A DNA stretch of 33,506 nt from Bacteroidia bacterium (lineage in GTDB: Bacteria; Bacteroidota; Bacteroidia; Chitinophagales; Saprospiraceae): contig JAUIKE010000090.1 of the NCBI GenBank assembly GCA_030430845.1, positions 1 through 33,506 on the forward strand, in the 5' to 3' direction. The position numbers were made by a program, and so were the translations under genes. The notes beneath the pieces are model-generated. The model made no database searches, was not told the DNA's origin, and was given only the letters and a program-made list of their open reading frames with translations. Position 1 is the first letter of the stretch. Every line of letters starts with the position of its first letter. Of this stretch, positions 1 to 8,165 are shown piece after piece.

Positions 1-297
1 CTCGCTGCCCTCGAAGCTATGGCCTGTGAGGTGCCGGTTATTTCGACCAATGCGGGCGGACTTCCCGAGGTAAATATTCATGGTGAAACCGGATTCCTTA
101 GCGAGGTTGGCCACATTGACGACATGGCGAATAATGCGATCAAACTTCTGGAGAATCCCGAAATGTTGGAAACCTTCCGGCAAAATGCACTTAAGCAGGC
201 CAAACGCTTTGACATTTCCAATATTTTGCCGGAATATGAGGCGTACTACGAGGAGGTTCTAAAAACGGTTTATACAACCAATGCTCCGAAGGTTTAA
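1..297 (+). CDS. bshA: BshA, bacillithiol glycosyltransferase, 3' end only
   Basis: This is the C-terminal 98 residues of a GT4-family glycosyltransferase; the frame is open to the left edge. The segment ALEAMACEVPVISTNAGGLP followed by a GETGFL motif is the donor-sugar binding region of BshA. BshA joins N-acetylglucosamine from UDP-GlcNAc to L-malate in the first step of bacillithiol synthesis in the cytoplasm. The spacing of the E-A-M-A and GG-PE motifs fits the family. The stop codon overlaps the end of the convergent mrdA gene by 4 bp. Other GT4 enzymes share the fold, but the wording of this tail is very BshA-like. Confidence 0.85.
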   Translation, partial: LAALEAMACEVPVISTNAGGLPEVNIHGETGFLSEVGHIDDMANNAIKLLENPEMLETFRQNALKQAKRFDISNILPEYEAYYEEVLKTVYTTNAPKV

Positions 298-2156
298 GGC
301 AAATTTCCCAACAAGTTGGCATTTTTTATGTACTCCAGGCGCCAGCGGCGGGCCGGGTCGATTTCGCCTTTGATATATTTTTCAATCATCAGACTAGCGA
401 TAGGGGCGGCATAGGTACCCCCGAATCCAGCATTTTCCACGTATACGACAACAGCGATCTTGGGGTCCTCTTTAGGAGCAAAACAGAAGAAAATAGAGTG
501 GTCTTTTCCGGAATTCTCGGCTGTTCCTGTTTTACCGCATACGGAAATATCAGGTATGTAGGCCGAGCGAGCTGTTCCGGCTAGTACGGCCCGTTCCATA
601 CCATCCACCACCGGCTCAAAATGTTCCGACTCGATACCGACATAGTTTCGCTGGAAATACTTATTGGGTATGGGGTCATCGCTATTGAGATAACCTTTTA
701 CAAGATGAGGAATAACATAATAACCTCGATTGGCGATCATCGCAGCGGCATTAACCATTTGGAGGTTGGTCATTTGGATCTCGCCCTGACCAATAGCCAA
801 AGAACGAATCCAGAGAGAGTTCCATCGCTGGCCCTCTTGCTGTTTGTTGAACCAATCGGTATAATATCGTGAAGTAGGATAATTTCCACCTTTTTCTGAA
901 GGAAAATCAACGCCCAGGGGCCTGCCCATGCCAAAGCGATTGAGATACGCATTGAAGGTGTCAAGACCGATCTGAGGCTGATCGAAGCCGAATTGATCGA
1001 CCACTTCACGGAAGACCGTCACAAAGTAAGCATTACAAGAATGCTGGATAGCCATGCTAACACTGGTACAGGTTGGATGTCCGTGGCAGCCTGTCAGACG
1101 CATTCCATTATGATAGTAAGCACCGCCGCATCGAATGGTTCTGTTGGGTTTCAACTGTCCTTCCTGCATTGCAACCAAGGCGACCAGGGGCTTAAACAAG
1201 GAGCCCGGAGGGTACTGAGCCAGCACTGCTCTGTTGAACAAAGGCTTCAGAGAGTCTCTGTTCATTTGCAAATAAGCCTTGCCCCGTTCTTCATTTCCGA
1301 TCACCAGGTCGTTGGGGTCATAGCCCGGGCTGCTGACCATAGCCAGGATCTCTCCTGAGGAGGGTTCGAGGGCAATAATACTACCGCGTTTATTGGCCAT
1401 GAGCATTTCTCCGAAAGCCTGAAGGTCGAGTTGAATGGTAGAGATCAGGTCCTTTCCTGATTTGGGCGGAACGTCCCGTCTTTTTGACTGGTAATTATCG
1501 ATGATCCTTCCGAGGTTATCTTTAAAAACGTAGCGAGCCCCCTTTTCTCCACGCAAAATTTCTTCGTATGAAGCCTCCAGGCCGGTGGCGCCGATGTAGT
1601 CCCCGGCAGCATAAACGTCCTCCGATTGTTCCACCTCCCTTTTGTTCACCTCTCGAATATAGCCAAGCACATGAGCACCTGTATTGGCCGAATAGCCCCT
1701 GACGTTACGCAGCTGCACGAAAAAGCCGGGAAACTGGTAAAGACTTTCCTGGAAACGAGCAAATCGCTCGGCCGATATTTTACTCATAAAAACAAAAGGC
1801 ACCGAAGGAGAAAAGCGGTCACTTCTCCAGTCTTTTTCTAAAGATTCCCGGAAAAAAGCTTCATTAATGTTGAGGAGCCGGCAAAACTTGGAGGTGTCCA
1901 TATTAGGGTCGATCCGGTTGTAGGTGACCATGAGGTCGTATATTGGATCGTTGTTCACCATAAGGTTCGTATCGCGATCGTAGATCACTCCGCGAGAAGG
2001 ATAGACAGTCAGTTTTTCAATAGCGGTCGCATTAGCCTTGTTGCGAAAGGTACTATCGATTAGCTGTAACTGCATGGCCTTGCCCACCAGGACAATTCCA
2101 GCTGCCAGAAATATCAGCTGTATAATTATTTGCCTTTTCTTAAATGAATCTGACAC
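294..2156 (-). CDS. mrdA: Penicillin-binding protein 2 (elongasome transpeptidase)
   Basis: This 620-residue class B PBP cross-links peptidoglycan during lateral wall growth. It has a short cytoplasmic tail, one membrane anchor at about residues 9-27, a pedestal/dimerisation domain to about 230, and a transpeptidase domain. The three active-site motifs are present: SLFK at 319-322 (catalytic Ser319), SCN at 373-375 and KTGT at 542-545. The chosen start is GTG (MSDSF); no ATG lies upstream in frame before the mreD stop 13 bp away. It is the last gene of mreB-mreC-mreD-mrdA, the usual order for the rod-shape elongation complex. Its end overlaps the convergent bshA by 4 bp. Confidence 0.96.
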   Translation of the reverse strand: MSDSFKKRQIIIQLIFLAAGIVLVGKAMQLQLIDSTFRNKANATAIEKLTVYPSRGVIYDRDTNLMVNNDPIYDLMVTYNRIDPNMDTSKFCRLLNINEAFFRESLEKDWRSDRFSPSVPFVFMSKISAERFARFQESLYQFPGFFVQLRNVRGYSANTGAHVLGYIREVNKREVEQSEDVYAAGDYIGATGLEASYEEILRGEKGARYVFKDNLGRIIDNYQSKRRDVPPKSGKDLISTIQLDLQAFGEMLMANKRGSIIALEPSSGEILAMVSSPGYDPNDLVIGNEERGKAYLQMNRDSLKPLFNRAVLAQYPPGSLFKPLVALVAMQEGQLKPNRTIRCGGAYYHNGMRLTGCHGHPTCTSVSMAIQHSCNAYFVTVFREVVDQFGFDQPQIGLDTFNAYLNRFGMGRPLGVDFPSEKGGNYPTSRYYTDWFNKQQEGQRWNSLWIRSLAIGQGEIQMTNLQMVNAAAMIANRGYYVIPHLVKGYLNSDDPIPNKYFQRNYVGIESEHFEPVVDGMERAVLAGTARSAYIPDISVCGKTGTAENSGKDHSIFFCFAPKEDPKIAVVVYVENAGFGGTYAAPIASLMIEKYIKGEIDPARRWRLEYIKNANLLGNLP

Positions 2157-2169
2157 GAAAAAATTTTAT

Positions 2170-2691
2170 TTAGTTGGACGGACTAAAAATAGCCATAAAC
2201 AAGATAATAAACAGCATTGAAAGTGGAAACGAGACAATCGTTTTCAACAAAATACTGAGAATATAAGCATATGTAAAGGCTTCTACTGAAAAATAAAAGA
2301 ACAAATGCAGGCCCATAAGAATAGCCGAGTACCTCAAAAACCAATTCCAGTTCATTCTCTTGGGGGTCGGGCTCGAGTTGGCGGTATATCCTCCCTTGGG
2401 TTCCAGGCGTCTTATAACAATGGGTCTGATATAGGCAATTAGCAGCATCACGCTGGCATGGATCCCTGGAGAATCATATGCAATATCAATGGCGATTCCC
2501 ATTAAAAAGCCCAGTACACTAAGCAACATACGATTGATCTGGAAAGGCAGCAAAAGAATAAAGAGTGGGTATACAAAAATATTAATGTAAGGAAAACCGG
2601 AAAATGCATTAGAGATCTGTTGCAGCACCAGTACTTGAAAGGCCCCCAATAGAACAAACCTAAATACATTATTATAAAGCTCTTTACTCAT
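2170..2691 (-). CDS. mreD: MreD-like rod shape-determining membrane protein
   Basis: This is a 173-residue very hydrophobic protein with about five predicted membrane segments, located between mreC and mrdA. MreD is a poorly conserved inner-membrane partner of MreC in the elongasome. The motif GIAIDIAYDSPGIHASVML resembles the conserved G-x-x-x-D...PxG-xH region of the family. I chose the ATG at 2691 (MSKELYNN), which overlaps the mreC stop by 8 bp in the sequence ATGAGTAA. A longer reading of the frame would need a TTG start deeper inside mreC. The call rests on gene order plus hydrophobicity more than on strong motifs. Confidence 0.88.
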   Translation of the reverse strand: MSKELYNNVFRFVLLGAFQVLVLQQISNAFSGFPYINIFVYPLFILLLPFQINRMLLSVLGFLMGIAIDIAYDSPGIHASVMLLIAYIRPIVIRRLEPKGGYTANSSPTPKRMNWNWFLRYSAILMGLHLFFYFSVEAFTYAYILSILLKTIVSFPLSMLFIILFMAIFSPSN

Positions 2692-3508
2692 TACTCTCAA
2701 CCAGGTCAAGGATTTCCTGCCTATCTTTATTATTTACAATATAAACATGTTCAGCTTTGCTTAGGTCATTCATCAGTCCTACTTCAATAAGATAGAAATT
2801 GTTGCCTTCCGGTAAGGAATCTCTTTTTATCGTCCCGATTGGGATTCCAGGTGGGAACATATACGAAAAACCACTCGTTTCGACCGTATCGCCCACCTCT
2901 ACATTGGCATGTTTGGGGATATCTTCCAGGTTCATCATCCTAGGATTCAGCTCATTTTTCCAGACCAGAGCACCGAAGTAAGGTGTTGACCGAAGCTTGG
3001 CCGAAATCCGGGTTTGACGATGTAATAAGGACATAGCAACAGAGTAATGGTCTGACACATCCACTACAATACCTACCAGGCCGTCCATTCCAATAACGCC
3101 CATATGCTTATTCACCCCATCCACTCGCCCTTTATCCAGAGTAATCATATTATCAAGTTGAACAATAGAGTTTTTTATGACCCTTCCGGGAATAAATTCG
3201 AACTGTGCATTTAGGCTATCCAAACGGATAGAATCCGTCTCTATATCCTTACCGAGTAAAGACTGAAGGTATTGGCGAAGTACTCTGTTTTCATCAGCTA
3301 ATTGCTCATTGTCGACTTTTAGGTCCAGGTAATCCAGGGCGCCGGAATATACGTCAAAGATCGTTCCCATGTAGGTACTTGTAGAGTTAAACAGAATCTG
3401 TCTTTGCTCCCGGTTATATTGTATGATAAGCCAAAAGCAAAATACCTCCAAGGCTAGGAAAACCAGGAAGTTGCGATTCCGGTAGATGAACTCTATCAAG
3501 TTGCGCAT
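2684..3508 (-). CDS. mreC: MreC, rod shape-determining protein
   Basis: This 274-residue protein has one membrane anchor near residues 12-29 (FLVFLALEVFCFWLIIQY), a coiled-coil stretch at about 55-85, and the periplasmic double beta-barrel domain. The family region is visible as NMITLDKGRVDGV followed by GLVGIVVDVSDHYS. MreC links MreB filaments inside the cell to PBP2 in the periplasm. The gene starts 18 bp after mreB and overlaps mreD by 8 bp, which suggests translational coupling. Length and context are normal for Bacteroidota. Confidence 0.95.
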   Translation of the reverse strand: MRNLIEFIYRNRNFLVFLALEVFCFWLIIQYNREQRQILFNSTSTYMGTIFDVYSGALDYLDLKVDNEQLADENRVLRQYLQSLLGKDIETDSIRLDSLNAQFEFIPGRVIKNSIVQLDNMITLDKGRVDGVNKHMGVIGMDGLVGIVVDVSDHYSVAMSLLHRQTRISAKLRSTPYFGALVWKNELNPRMMNLEDIPKHANVEVGDTVETSGFSYMFPPGIPIGTIKRDSLPEGNNFYLIEVGLMNDLSKAEHVYIVNNKDRQEILDLVESNE

Positions 3509-3525
3509 AGGCAGAAGATAATGCT

Positions 3526-4563
3526 TTATACGCTTTTTCTATCAATTAAGAAGGTAAAACGATCAGAATTTTTTAAGGCGATACCTGTTCCTCTCACGAC
3601 GGCACGCAAGGGGTCCTCTGCAATATGGATAGGGAGCTTGGTCCGCTGAGCGATCCTTTTATCCAGACCTCTTAGCAAAGCTCCACCTCCGGTCAGATAC
3701 AGTCCAGTCCGATAAATATCGGATGCCAATTCTGGTGGTGTAGCTTCCAGCGCTTTCAGTACAGCATCTTCAATTTTGGAAATGGATTTATCTATGGCGT
3801 GAGCTATTTCACGATAATTCACCTTAATCTGTTTCGGGATTCCCGTCATCAGATCCCGGCCGTTTACGGCAAAATCTTCAGGGGCTACATCTTCTTCCAG
3901 ATGATCCAGGGCAGAACCCACATGGATTTTGAGCTGCTCAGCTGTACGTTCTCCAATAAGGATGTTATGCTGGCGCTTCATGTAACTCATGATATCGCTT
4001 GTGAATTCATCTCCTGCAATACGGATGGATTGATCACAAACGATTCCCGACAAGGCGATGACCGCAATTTCGGTGGTTCCTCCTCCTATATCGATGATCA
4101 TGTTACCTACCGGCTCTTCAACATCAATGCCGATCCCGAGGGCAGCAGCCATGGGCTCATGAATCAGATACGTTTCCTTGCTGTCCACATGGTCCGCAGA
4201 ATCAAAAACAGCTCTTTTTTCTACTTCCGTAATTCCCGAAGGAATACAAATCACCATTTTCATATGAGAAAATAAGCGCCGAGTGTTGCCCATCATTCCA
4301 ATGAACCCTTCGATCATACTTTCAGCAGCCTGAAAATCTGCAATTACGCCATCCTTCAGAGGGCGAATGGTTTTTATATCTTCGTGAGTTTTTTCGTGCA
4401 TGAGCATAGCCTTCCTTCCAACTGCAATAGTTTCGCCGGTTCTTCGGTCAATAGCCACAATAGAAGGTTCATCCACAACGACTTTCCCATCCTGGATAAT
4501 CAGCGTATTGGCAGTCCCTAAATCAATCGCCAATTCTTGCTTAAAAAAATTAAACAGCTTCAT
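3526..4563 (-). CDS. mreB: MreB, actin-like cell shape protein
   Basis: This 345-residue bacterial actin forms membrane-associated filaments that guide lateral wall synthesis. The ATPase motifs are clear: DLGTANTLI near the N-terminus (phosphate 1), DIGGGTTEIAVI (phosphate 2) and TGGGALLRGL (adenosine loop). The start is the ATG at 4563 (MKLFNFFKQE). The codon before it is TTG and could extend the frame by one residue only. This is the first gene of the shape operon. A Bacteroidota-type -7 box lies 84 bp upstream, leaving a fairly long leader. Confidence 0.97.
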   Translation of the reverse strand: MKLFNFFKQELAIDLGTANTLIIQDGKVVVDEPSIVAIDRRTGETIAVGRKAMLMHEKTHEDIKTIRPLKDGVIADFQAAESMIEGFIGMMGNTRRLFSHMKMVICIPSGITEVEKRAVFDSADHVDSKETYLIHEPMAAALGIGIDVEEPVGNMIIDIGGGTTEIAVIALSGIVCDQSIRIAGDEFTSDIMSYMKRQHNILIGERTAEQLKIHVGSALDHLEEDVAPEDFAVNGRDLMTGIPKQIKVNYREIAHAIDKSISKIEDAVLKALEATPPELASDIYRTGLYLTGGGALLRGLDKRIAQRTKLPIHIAEDPLRAVVRGTGIALKNSDRFTFLIDRKSV

Positions 4564-4646
4564 CAAATTTGTTTATGGGATTTATCAATTTCATTCCCGT
4601 GTAATAATCCTTTTTGAAAGACCTTGAAAGTTAATAACTTTTGCCG

Positions 4647-4677
4647 CAAAAGTAACATATTTTTTCCCTAAAAAAGA
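4647..4677 (-). promoter_or_regulatory. Candidate promoter of the mreB operon
   Basis: On the minus strand the sequence TACTTTTG (plus-strand 4647-4654) matches the Bacteroidota -7 consensus TAnnTTTG exactly. About 19 bp upstream is a T-rich stretch in place of the -33 box TTTG, so that half is weak. Transcription would start about 75-80 nt before mreB. This is based on motif matching only. Confidence 0.45.
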
Positions 4678-4705
4678 AGCCGCCAAGTTGTGAAACTATT
4701 ATTTA

Positions 4706-5992
4706 TCAAACATTTGGTCCCACAACGACTTCCCAGAGGTCTTCCCTTCTTAAATATCTCTGAGCCAGCTCTCTCAATTCCTCTGCACTGATGTTCCTGA
4801 TCACTTCAGAGAGTTGGTCAATAAAGCTTACGGACAAGCCGTCAAGGTATAAGGTCTTGATCACTTCAGCCATACTAAACACCCCGTCCAGCAAGCTCAA
4901 CAAATAGCCCATCGTGTAATTCCTGACCATTTCCAATTCCTCCTCACTCACCAGCTCGGTTCGCATACGGTCCAGTTCAATATGTATCTGGCGGAGCGTA
5001 TCTTCGACAGCCTCATTGCTGACCTCCGTACCGATGTAAAGTCCACCGTCATAAACCATTGGATCAACAAGCGAATAGATATTATAAGTATAGCCATGAC
5101 GTTCCCGAATATTAGTCATCAGGCGGCTGCCAAAATAACCTCCCAATAGGTTGTTGAGCACATAACCCCCCGCATAATCGGGGTGATGACGATTAAACAG
5201 GCGCCGCCCTATCCTGACAGCAGTCTGGAGACTGTCTTTTTGTGAAATATTCAAACGTTGCGGCTGCGCATTTATTTCAGGTACCCAGGGCTCAGCAGTC
5301 GGCCCTTCTTTGATTGCATTACTCAGTGTATCGTCGATCCTGCGGATCATATCCTGATCCACCTTCCCACTTAAAAACACCACAGCATTGCCGGAAGTAT
5401 GCAAGCGACGAAAATGCTGGAACAAATCTTCTTGCTGGAGCAAGGAATAGGTTTCGGCAAAGCTATTGTACCCGTATGGATGCTGCTCTCCAAAGATGAG
5501 TTCTGTAATCTTTCGATAGGCCAGCACATCACTTTTGGAGAGATCAATCTGCAAGCGCTGTTGGTTTCGCTGAATAAATGAACGGAGTTCCTTTTCCGGA
5601 AAGGAAGGTGCTGATATAACCTCTGCAAGCATCGGCAGCACTTTGTCTAAATGCTTGTTGACAACATACAAGGTAATGGTGGTCACATCGATATTGAAAG
5701 GCGTTTTCAGCGAGCAGCCATGATAATCCATTTCCTCCGCAATTACCCGCCCAGTATAATGGGCGGTCCCTTCTCTCAGCAGGGCACTGGTGGCCCTGGC
5801 CACCAACTGCTTGTGCTCATACGGTCTCCCGGCCCTGAAAACGATTTCGAGCTTACAAACTTCTTGCCGGCCCATGGATAAAATGTACATAGGAACACCA
5901 TTACCCAAAAGTATCTTCTGAGGCTCCGGAAGCTTAAGTTGATCAATGCCCTTTATCAGAGGGGCCTGGCTACGGTCTGGCATATCGTGCAT
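4706..5992 (-). CDS. M16-family peptidase homologue lacking the zinc motif
   Basis: This 428-residue protein has the two-lobed insulinase/pitrilysin (M16B) layout. The N-terminal lobe has the strand pattern LGNGVPMYIL...LEIVFRAG, and the C-terminal lobe has NNLLGGYFGSRLMTNIRERHGYTY, which carries the R...Y pair used for substrate binding. At the expected position of the zinc-binding HxxEH (about residues 66-76) the sequence reads ATSALLREGT, so both histidines are missing and it cannot be a standard metallopeptidase. In many bacteria such inactive copies sit next to an active M16 gene and form a heterodimer with it. No partner is present here. There is no signal peptide. A second in-frame ATG exists at codon 4. 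Confidence 0.88.
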   Translation of the reverse strand: MHDMPDRSQAPLIKGIDQLKLPEPQKILLGNGVPMYILSMGRQEVCKLEIVFRAGRPYEHKQLVARATSALLREGTAHYTGRVIAEEMDYHGCSLKTPFNIDVTTITLYVVNKHLDKVLPMLAEVISAPSFPEKELRSFIQRNQQRLQIDLSKSDVLAYRKITELIFGEQHPYGYNSFAETYSLLQQEDLFQHFRRLHTSGNAVVFLSGKVDQDMIRRIDDTLSNAIKEGPTAEPWVPEINAQPQRLNISQKDSLQTAVRIGRRLFNRHHPDYAGGYVLNNLLGGYFGSRLMTNIRERHGYTYNIYSLVDPMVYDGGLYIGTEVSNEAVEDTLRQIHIELDRMRTELVSEEELEMVRNYTMGYLLSLLDGVFSMAEVIKTLYLDGLSVSFIDQLSEVIRNISAEELRELAQRYLRREDLWEVVVGPNV

Positions 5993-6029
5993 TATTTTAT
6001 GGAATACGCAAAATCCTTTTCCTTGGTTC

Positions 6030-6200
6030 AGAAGACTTTGTGGAAATTTCCAGATTTTCAGCGTTTTTTTCCAAATTAAGACAAAAAAATTAACGTAGAG
6101 TTTACAAACACTGAGTTATCCACATTTTGTGGAATAATAACTGTGGAAAAGTGCTATATAAAATTTAATTTTGGAGCTAATAAGTTAATACAAGCAAGTT
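6030..6200. other. Candidate chromosomal replication origin (DnaA-box cluster)
   Basis: Four 9-mers ending in TCCACA lie within 112 bp. TTATCCACA at 6116-6124 (plus) is the exact DnaA-box consensus. The others read on the minus strand: ATTTCCACA at 6039-6047, TATTCCACA at 6128-6136 and TTTTCCACA at 6142-6150. An AT-rich stretch follows at about 6151-6195. The block lies in a gene-free gap just upstream of dnaN. Five genes to the left point left and seven genes to the right point right, as expected for genes aligned with forks leaving an origin. DnaA boxes near dnaN could instead regulate dnaN transcription. dnaA itself is not in the window. Confidence 0.5.
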
Positions 6201-6519
6201 GCGATAGAGGCGTGCATTGATTGGTAATATTAGGAAGGGGTATAAACATTATATATTTGCCTTTCAGGCAAATATATAATCAACTCCGGGCGGCGCCCAG
6301 AGTATATAAACTCCTACCTCCATGCGCCCCGAAGGGGCAGCTTAATTGGAGAGCCCTTTCAGGGCTGGAAATGGGGATGCTCTTTCATACCCGGAGCGTT
6401 GCTCCGGGCAATAAGTAAAAAGCCCTTTCAGGACAACACCAGGCATAAATTGAATGCTGCGCTCCTGTACATAATTATTACCAGTCAATGCACGCCTTCA
6501 ATGCAACTTGCATTAATTA
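6186..6519. repeat. Hairpin array bounded by ~47 bp inverted repeats (MITE/BIME-like)
   Basis: The outer arms, 6186-6232 and 6472-6519, are inverted copies sharing the core GGCGTGCATTGA-TGGTAATA, with roughly 80% identity overall by eye. Between them is a row of short hairpins, most with 3-nt loops. These are 6248-6280 (perfect 15 bp arms, loop TTC), about 6287-6297 (GGGC/GCCC), 6326-6338 (GCCCC-GAA-GGGGC), 6352-6366 (AGCCCT-TTC-AGGGCT), 6390-6408 (CCCGGAGC-GTT-GCTCCGGG) and a decayed copy at 6421-6433. No coding frame is present. This resembles the non-coding palindrome clusters common in Bacteroidota genomes and may be moved in trans by a transposase not found here. Confidence 0.75.
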
Positions 6520-6552
6520 GAAAAAATTTCTCTATCTATAACGATACCTTGT

Positions 6553-7668
6553 ATGAAATTCAGTGTTTCCTCAGCAGATTTACTCAAACAACTTCAGATC
6601 GCAGCGGGCTCTATAGCTCAGAACACCGTTTTGCCTATTCTAGAAGACTTTTTGTTTACCATCAGTAACAACAAATTACAGATTGCCGCTACGGATCTGG
6701 AGACCTCCATCACAACAGAATTGGATGTCAAGGCGGACAGCAACGGGGCCATCGCAGTGCCTGCCAAGATCCTCTTAGAAACCTTGAAGGCCCTCCCGCA
6801 ACAACCCATCACTTTTAATATTGATGAAACGAATTTCGGCATAGAAATCACTTCTTCATATGGAAAATACCGCCTGGCCGGGGAAAGCGGCAAAGATTTC
6901 CCAAAAATCCCGGAACCCGATGCAGTAGATACAGTGGGCCTGCCCGGCAAGGTGCTCACACAAGGAATCAACAAAACCCTCTTCGCTACCAGTACAGACG
7001 AATTGCGGACCGCGATGACCGGCGTCTACTTCCAGGTAGATTTCGACAAATTAACTATGGTAGCGACCGATGCACACAAATTAGTCAAATACACTTACAG
7101 CAATCTGTCAAGCGATGTAGCCACTTCCTTCATCGTCCCGAAAAAGGCCCTGAACCTGCTAAAGGGGGCGGTGCCGGAAGCTGAGGATGTAAAATTGGCC
7201 TTTAATAAAGCCAATGCTTTTTTCACCTTCGGGAATACCCACCTGGTTTGCCGGCTGATCGATGCCAAATATCCGGATTACAATGCGGTCATTCCTGTAG
7301 ATAATCCTAATTTGCTTAGCCTGCCGAGGGTTGACTTTCAAAACTCTCTAAAGCGTATCGCTATTTATGCCAACAAAACGACCAACCAGGTAGTTTTAAA
7401 TATTAATGACGGCAGCCTGACGGTTTCAGCCCAGGACCTTGACTTCTCCAACGAAGCGACGGAGCAACTGGCCTGCACATACGAAGGAGAGCCGCTGGTT
7501 ATAGGTTTTAATGCCAAATTTCTCATTGAAATGCTGGGAGTCATCACTTCGGATGAAGTGAAAATGGAGTTGTCTACTCCCACGCGGGCAGGCATACTGC
7601 TACCCAACGAAGAACCGGATGAGGAAAGGATCCTGATGTTAGTGATGCCGGTAATGCTGAGCAATTGA
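6553..7668 (+). CDS. dnaN: DNA polymerase III beta sliding clamp
   Basis: This 371-residue protein is full length for DnaN and shows three repeated clamp domains. Recognisable parts are MKFSVSSADLLKQLQIAAGS at the N-terminus, the AGESGKDFPKIP segment, ATDAHKLVKY in the middle domain, and a C-terminal end of the form MLVMPVMLSN. The homodimeric ring tethers replicative polymerase to DNA and binds many repair proteins in the same groove. The start ATG at 6553 sits 33 bp after the inverted-repeat element, so that element lies in the dnaN upstream region. The next gene begins 17 bp after the stop. Confidence 0.97.
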   Translation: MKFSVSSADLLKQLQIAAGSIAQNTVLPILEDFLFTISNNKLQIAATDLETSITTELDVKADSNGAIAVPAKILLETLKALPQQPITFNIDETNFGIEITSSYGKYRLAGESGKDFPKIPEPDAVDTVGLPGKVLTQGINKTLFATSTDELRTAMTGVYFQVDFDKLTMVATDAHKLVKYTYSNLSSDVATSFIVPKKALNLLKGAVPEAEDVKLAFNKANAFFTFGNTHLVCRLIDAKYPDYNAVIPVDNPNLLSLPRVDFQNSLKRIAIYANKTTNQVVLNINDGSLTVSAQDLDFSNEATEQLACTYEGEPLVIGFNAKFLIEMLGVITSDEVKMELSTPTRAGILLPNEEPDEERILMLVMPVMLSN

Positions 7669-7685
7669 CCGGCAGGAACTTTTTT

Positions 7686-8165
7686 ATGAAAAATTTATTA
7701 CTACTACTTTTTTGTTTGTTATTCATTTTACCGGCCTGTCAGAATGATCCTCCGGACAGGGATACCTCCCCTGATACACAAATTGCCGATTATCCCGAGC
7801 AGCCGGAAGCCGTCATTCGCTTGTATCAGGCTCACATCGACAGCAATCGCTTCGAACAGGCCAAGTTATTGAGTACGGCTGCCGGAAAGGTGTGGATCGA
7901 TACCTTGTCCAGAATTATCAACAGCTCGGTCGAAGAACTGGATTCCACCCTTCTTCAAACTCAATTTCTCAGGATCGATTGTCAGATAGAACAGGACACC
8001 GCCTTCTGCAACTGTGTCGCCTCTGATCAGGACGGCCCCTACGAAGTGGGCTATACCCTGATCCGGGAAACGGGCCGTTGGAAGGTCGATGCTCCTAAAG
8101 AAGATGATCTTTGGATAGACGAACAGCTCATACAGGAAATGATCAAACAACTCATAGAGGAATGA
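7686..8165 (+). CDS. Small lipoprotein, possibly NTF2-like (DUF4878-type)
   Basis: This 159-residue protein has a lipoprotein signal, MKNLLLLLFCLLFILPAC, with the lipobox cysteine at residue 18 and an acidic, proline-rich linker after it. The body begins with a helix (PEAVIRLYQAHIDSNRFEQA) and ends with strands such as YEVGYTLIRETGRWKVD. That order resembles small NTF2-like/DUF4878 lipoproteins, but the assignment is tentative. I chose the ATG at 7686; the upstream frame would need a TTG overlapping dnaN. The stop overlaps the nadD start by 4 bp (ATGA), so the two genes are probably translated together. Its function is unknown. Confidence 0.8.
   Translation: MKNLLLLLFCLLFILPACQNDPPDRDTSPDTQIADYPEQPEAVIRLYQAHIDSNRFEQAKLLSTAAGKVWIDTLSRIINSSVEELDSTLLQTQFLRIDCQIEQDTAFCNCVASDQDGPYEVGYTLIRETGRWKVDAPKEDDLWIDEQLIQEMIKQLIEE

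Noticed and set aside
6186..6519. CRISPR array as an explanation of the repeated palindromes
   Set aside because: The units differ in sequence and spacing, no unique spacers lie between identical repeats, and no cas genes are present.
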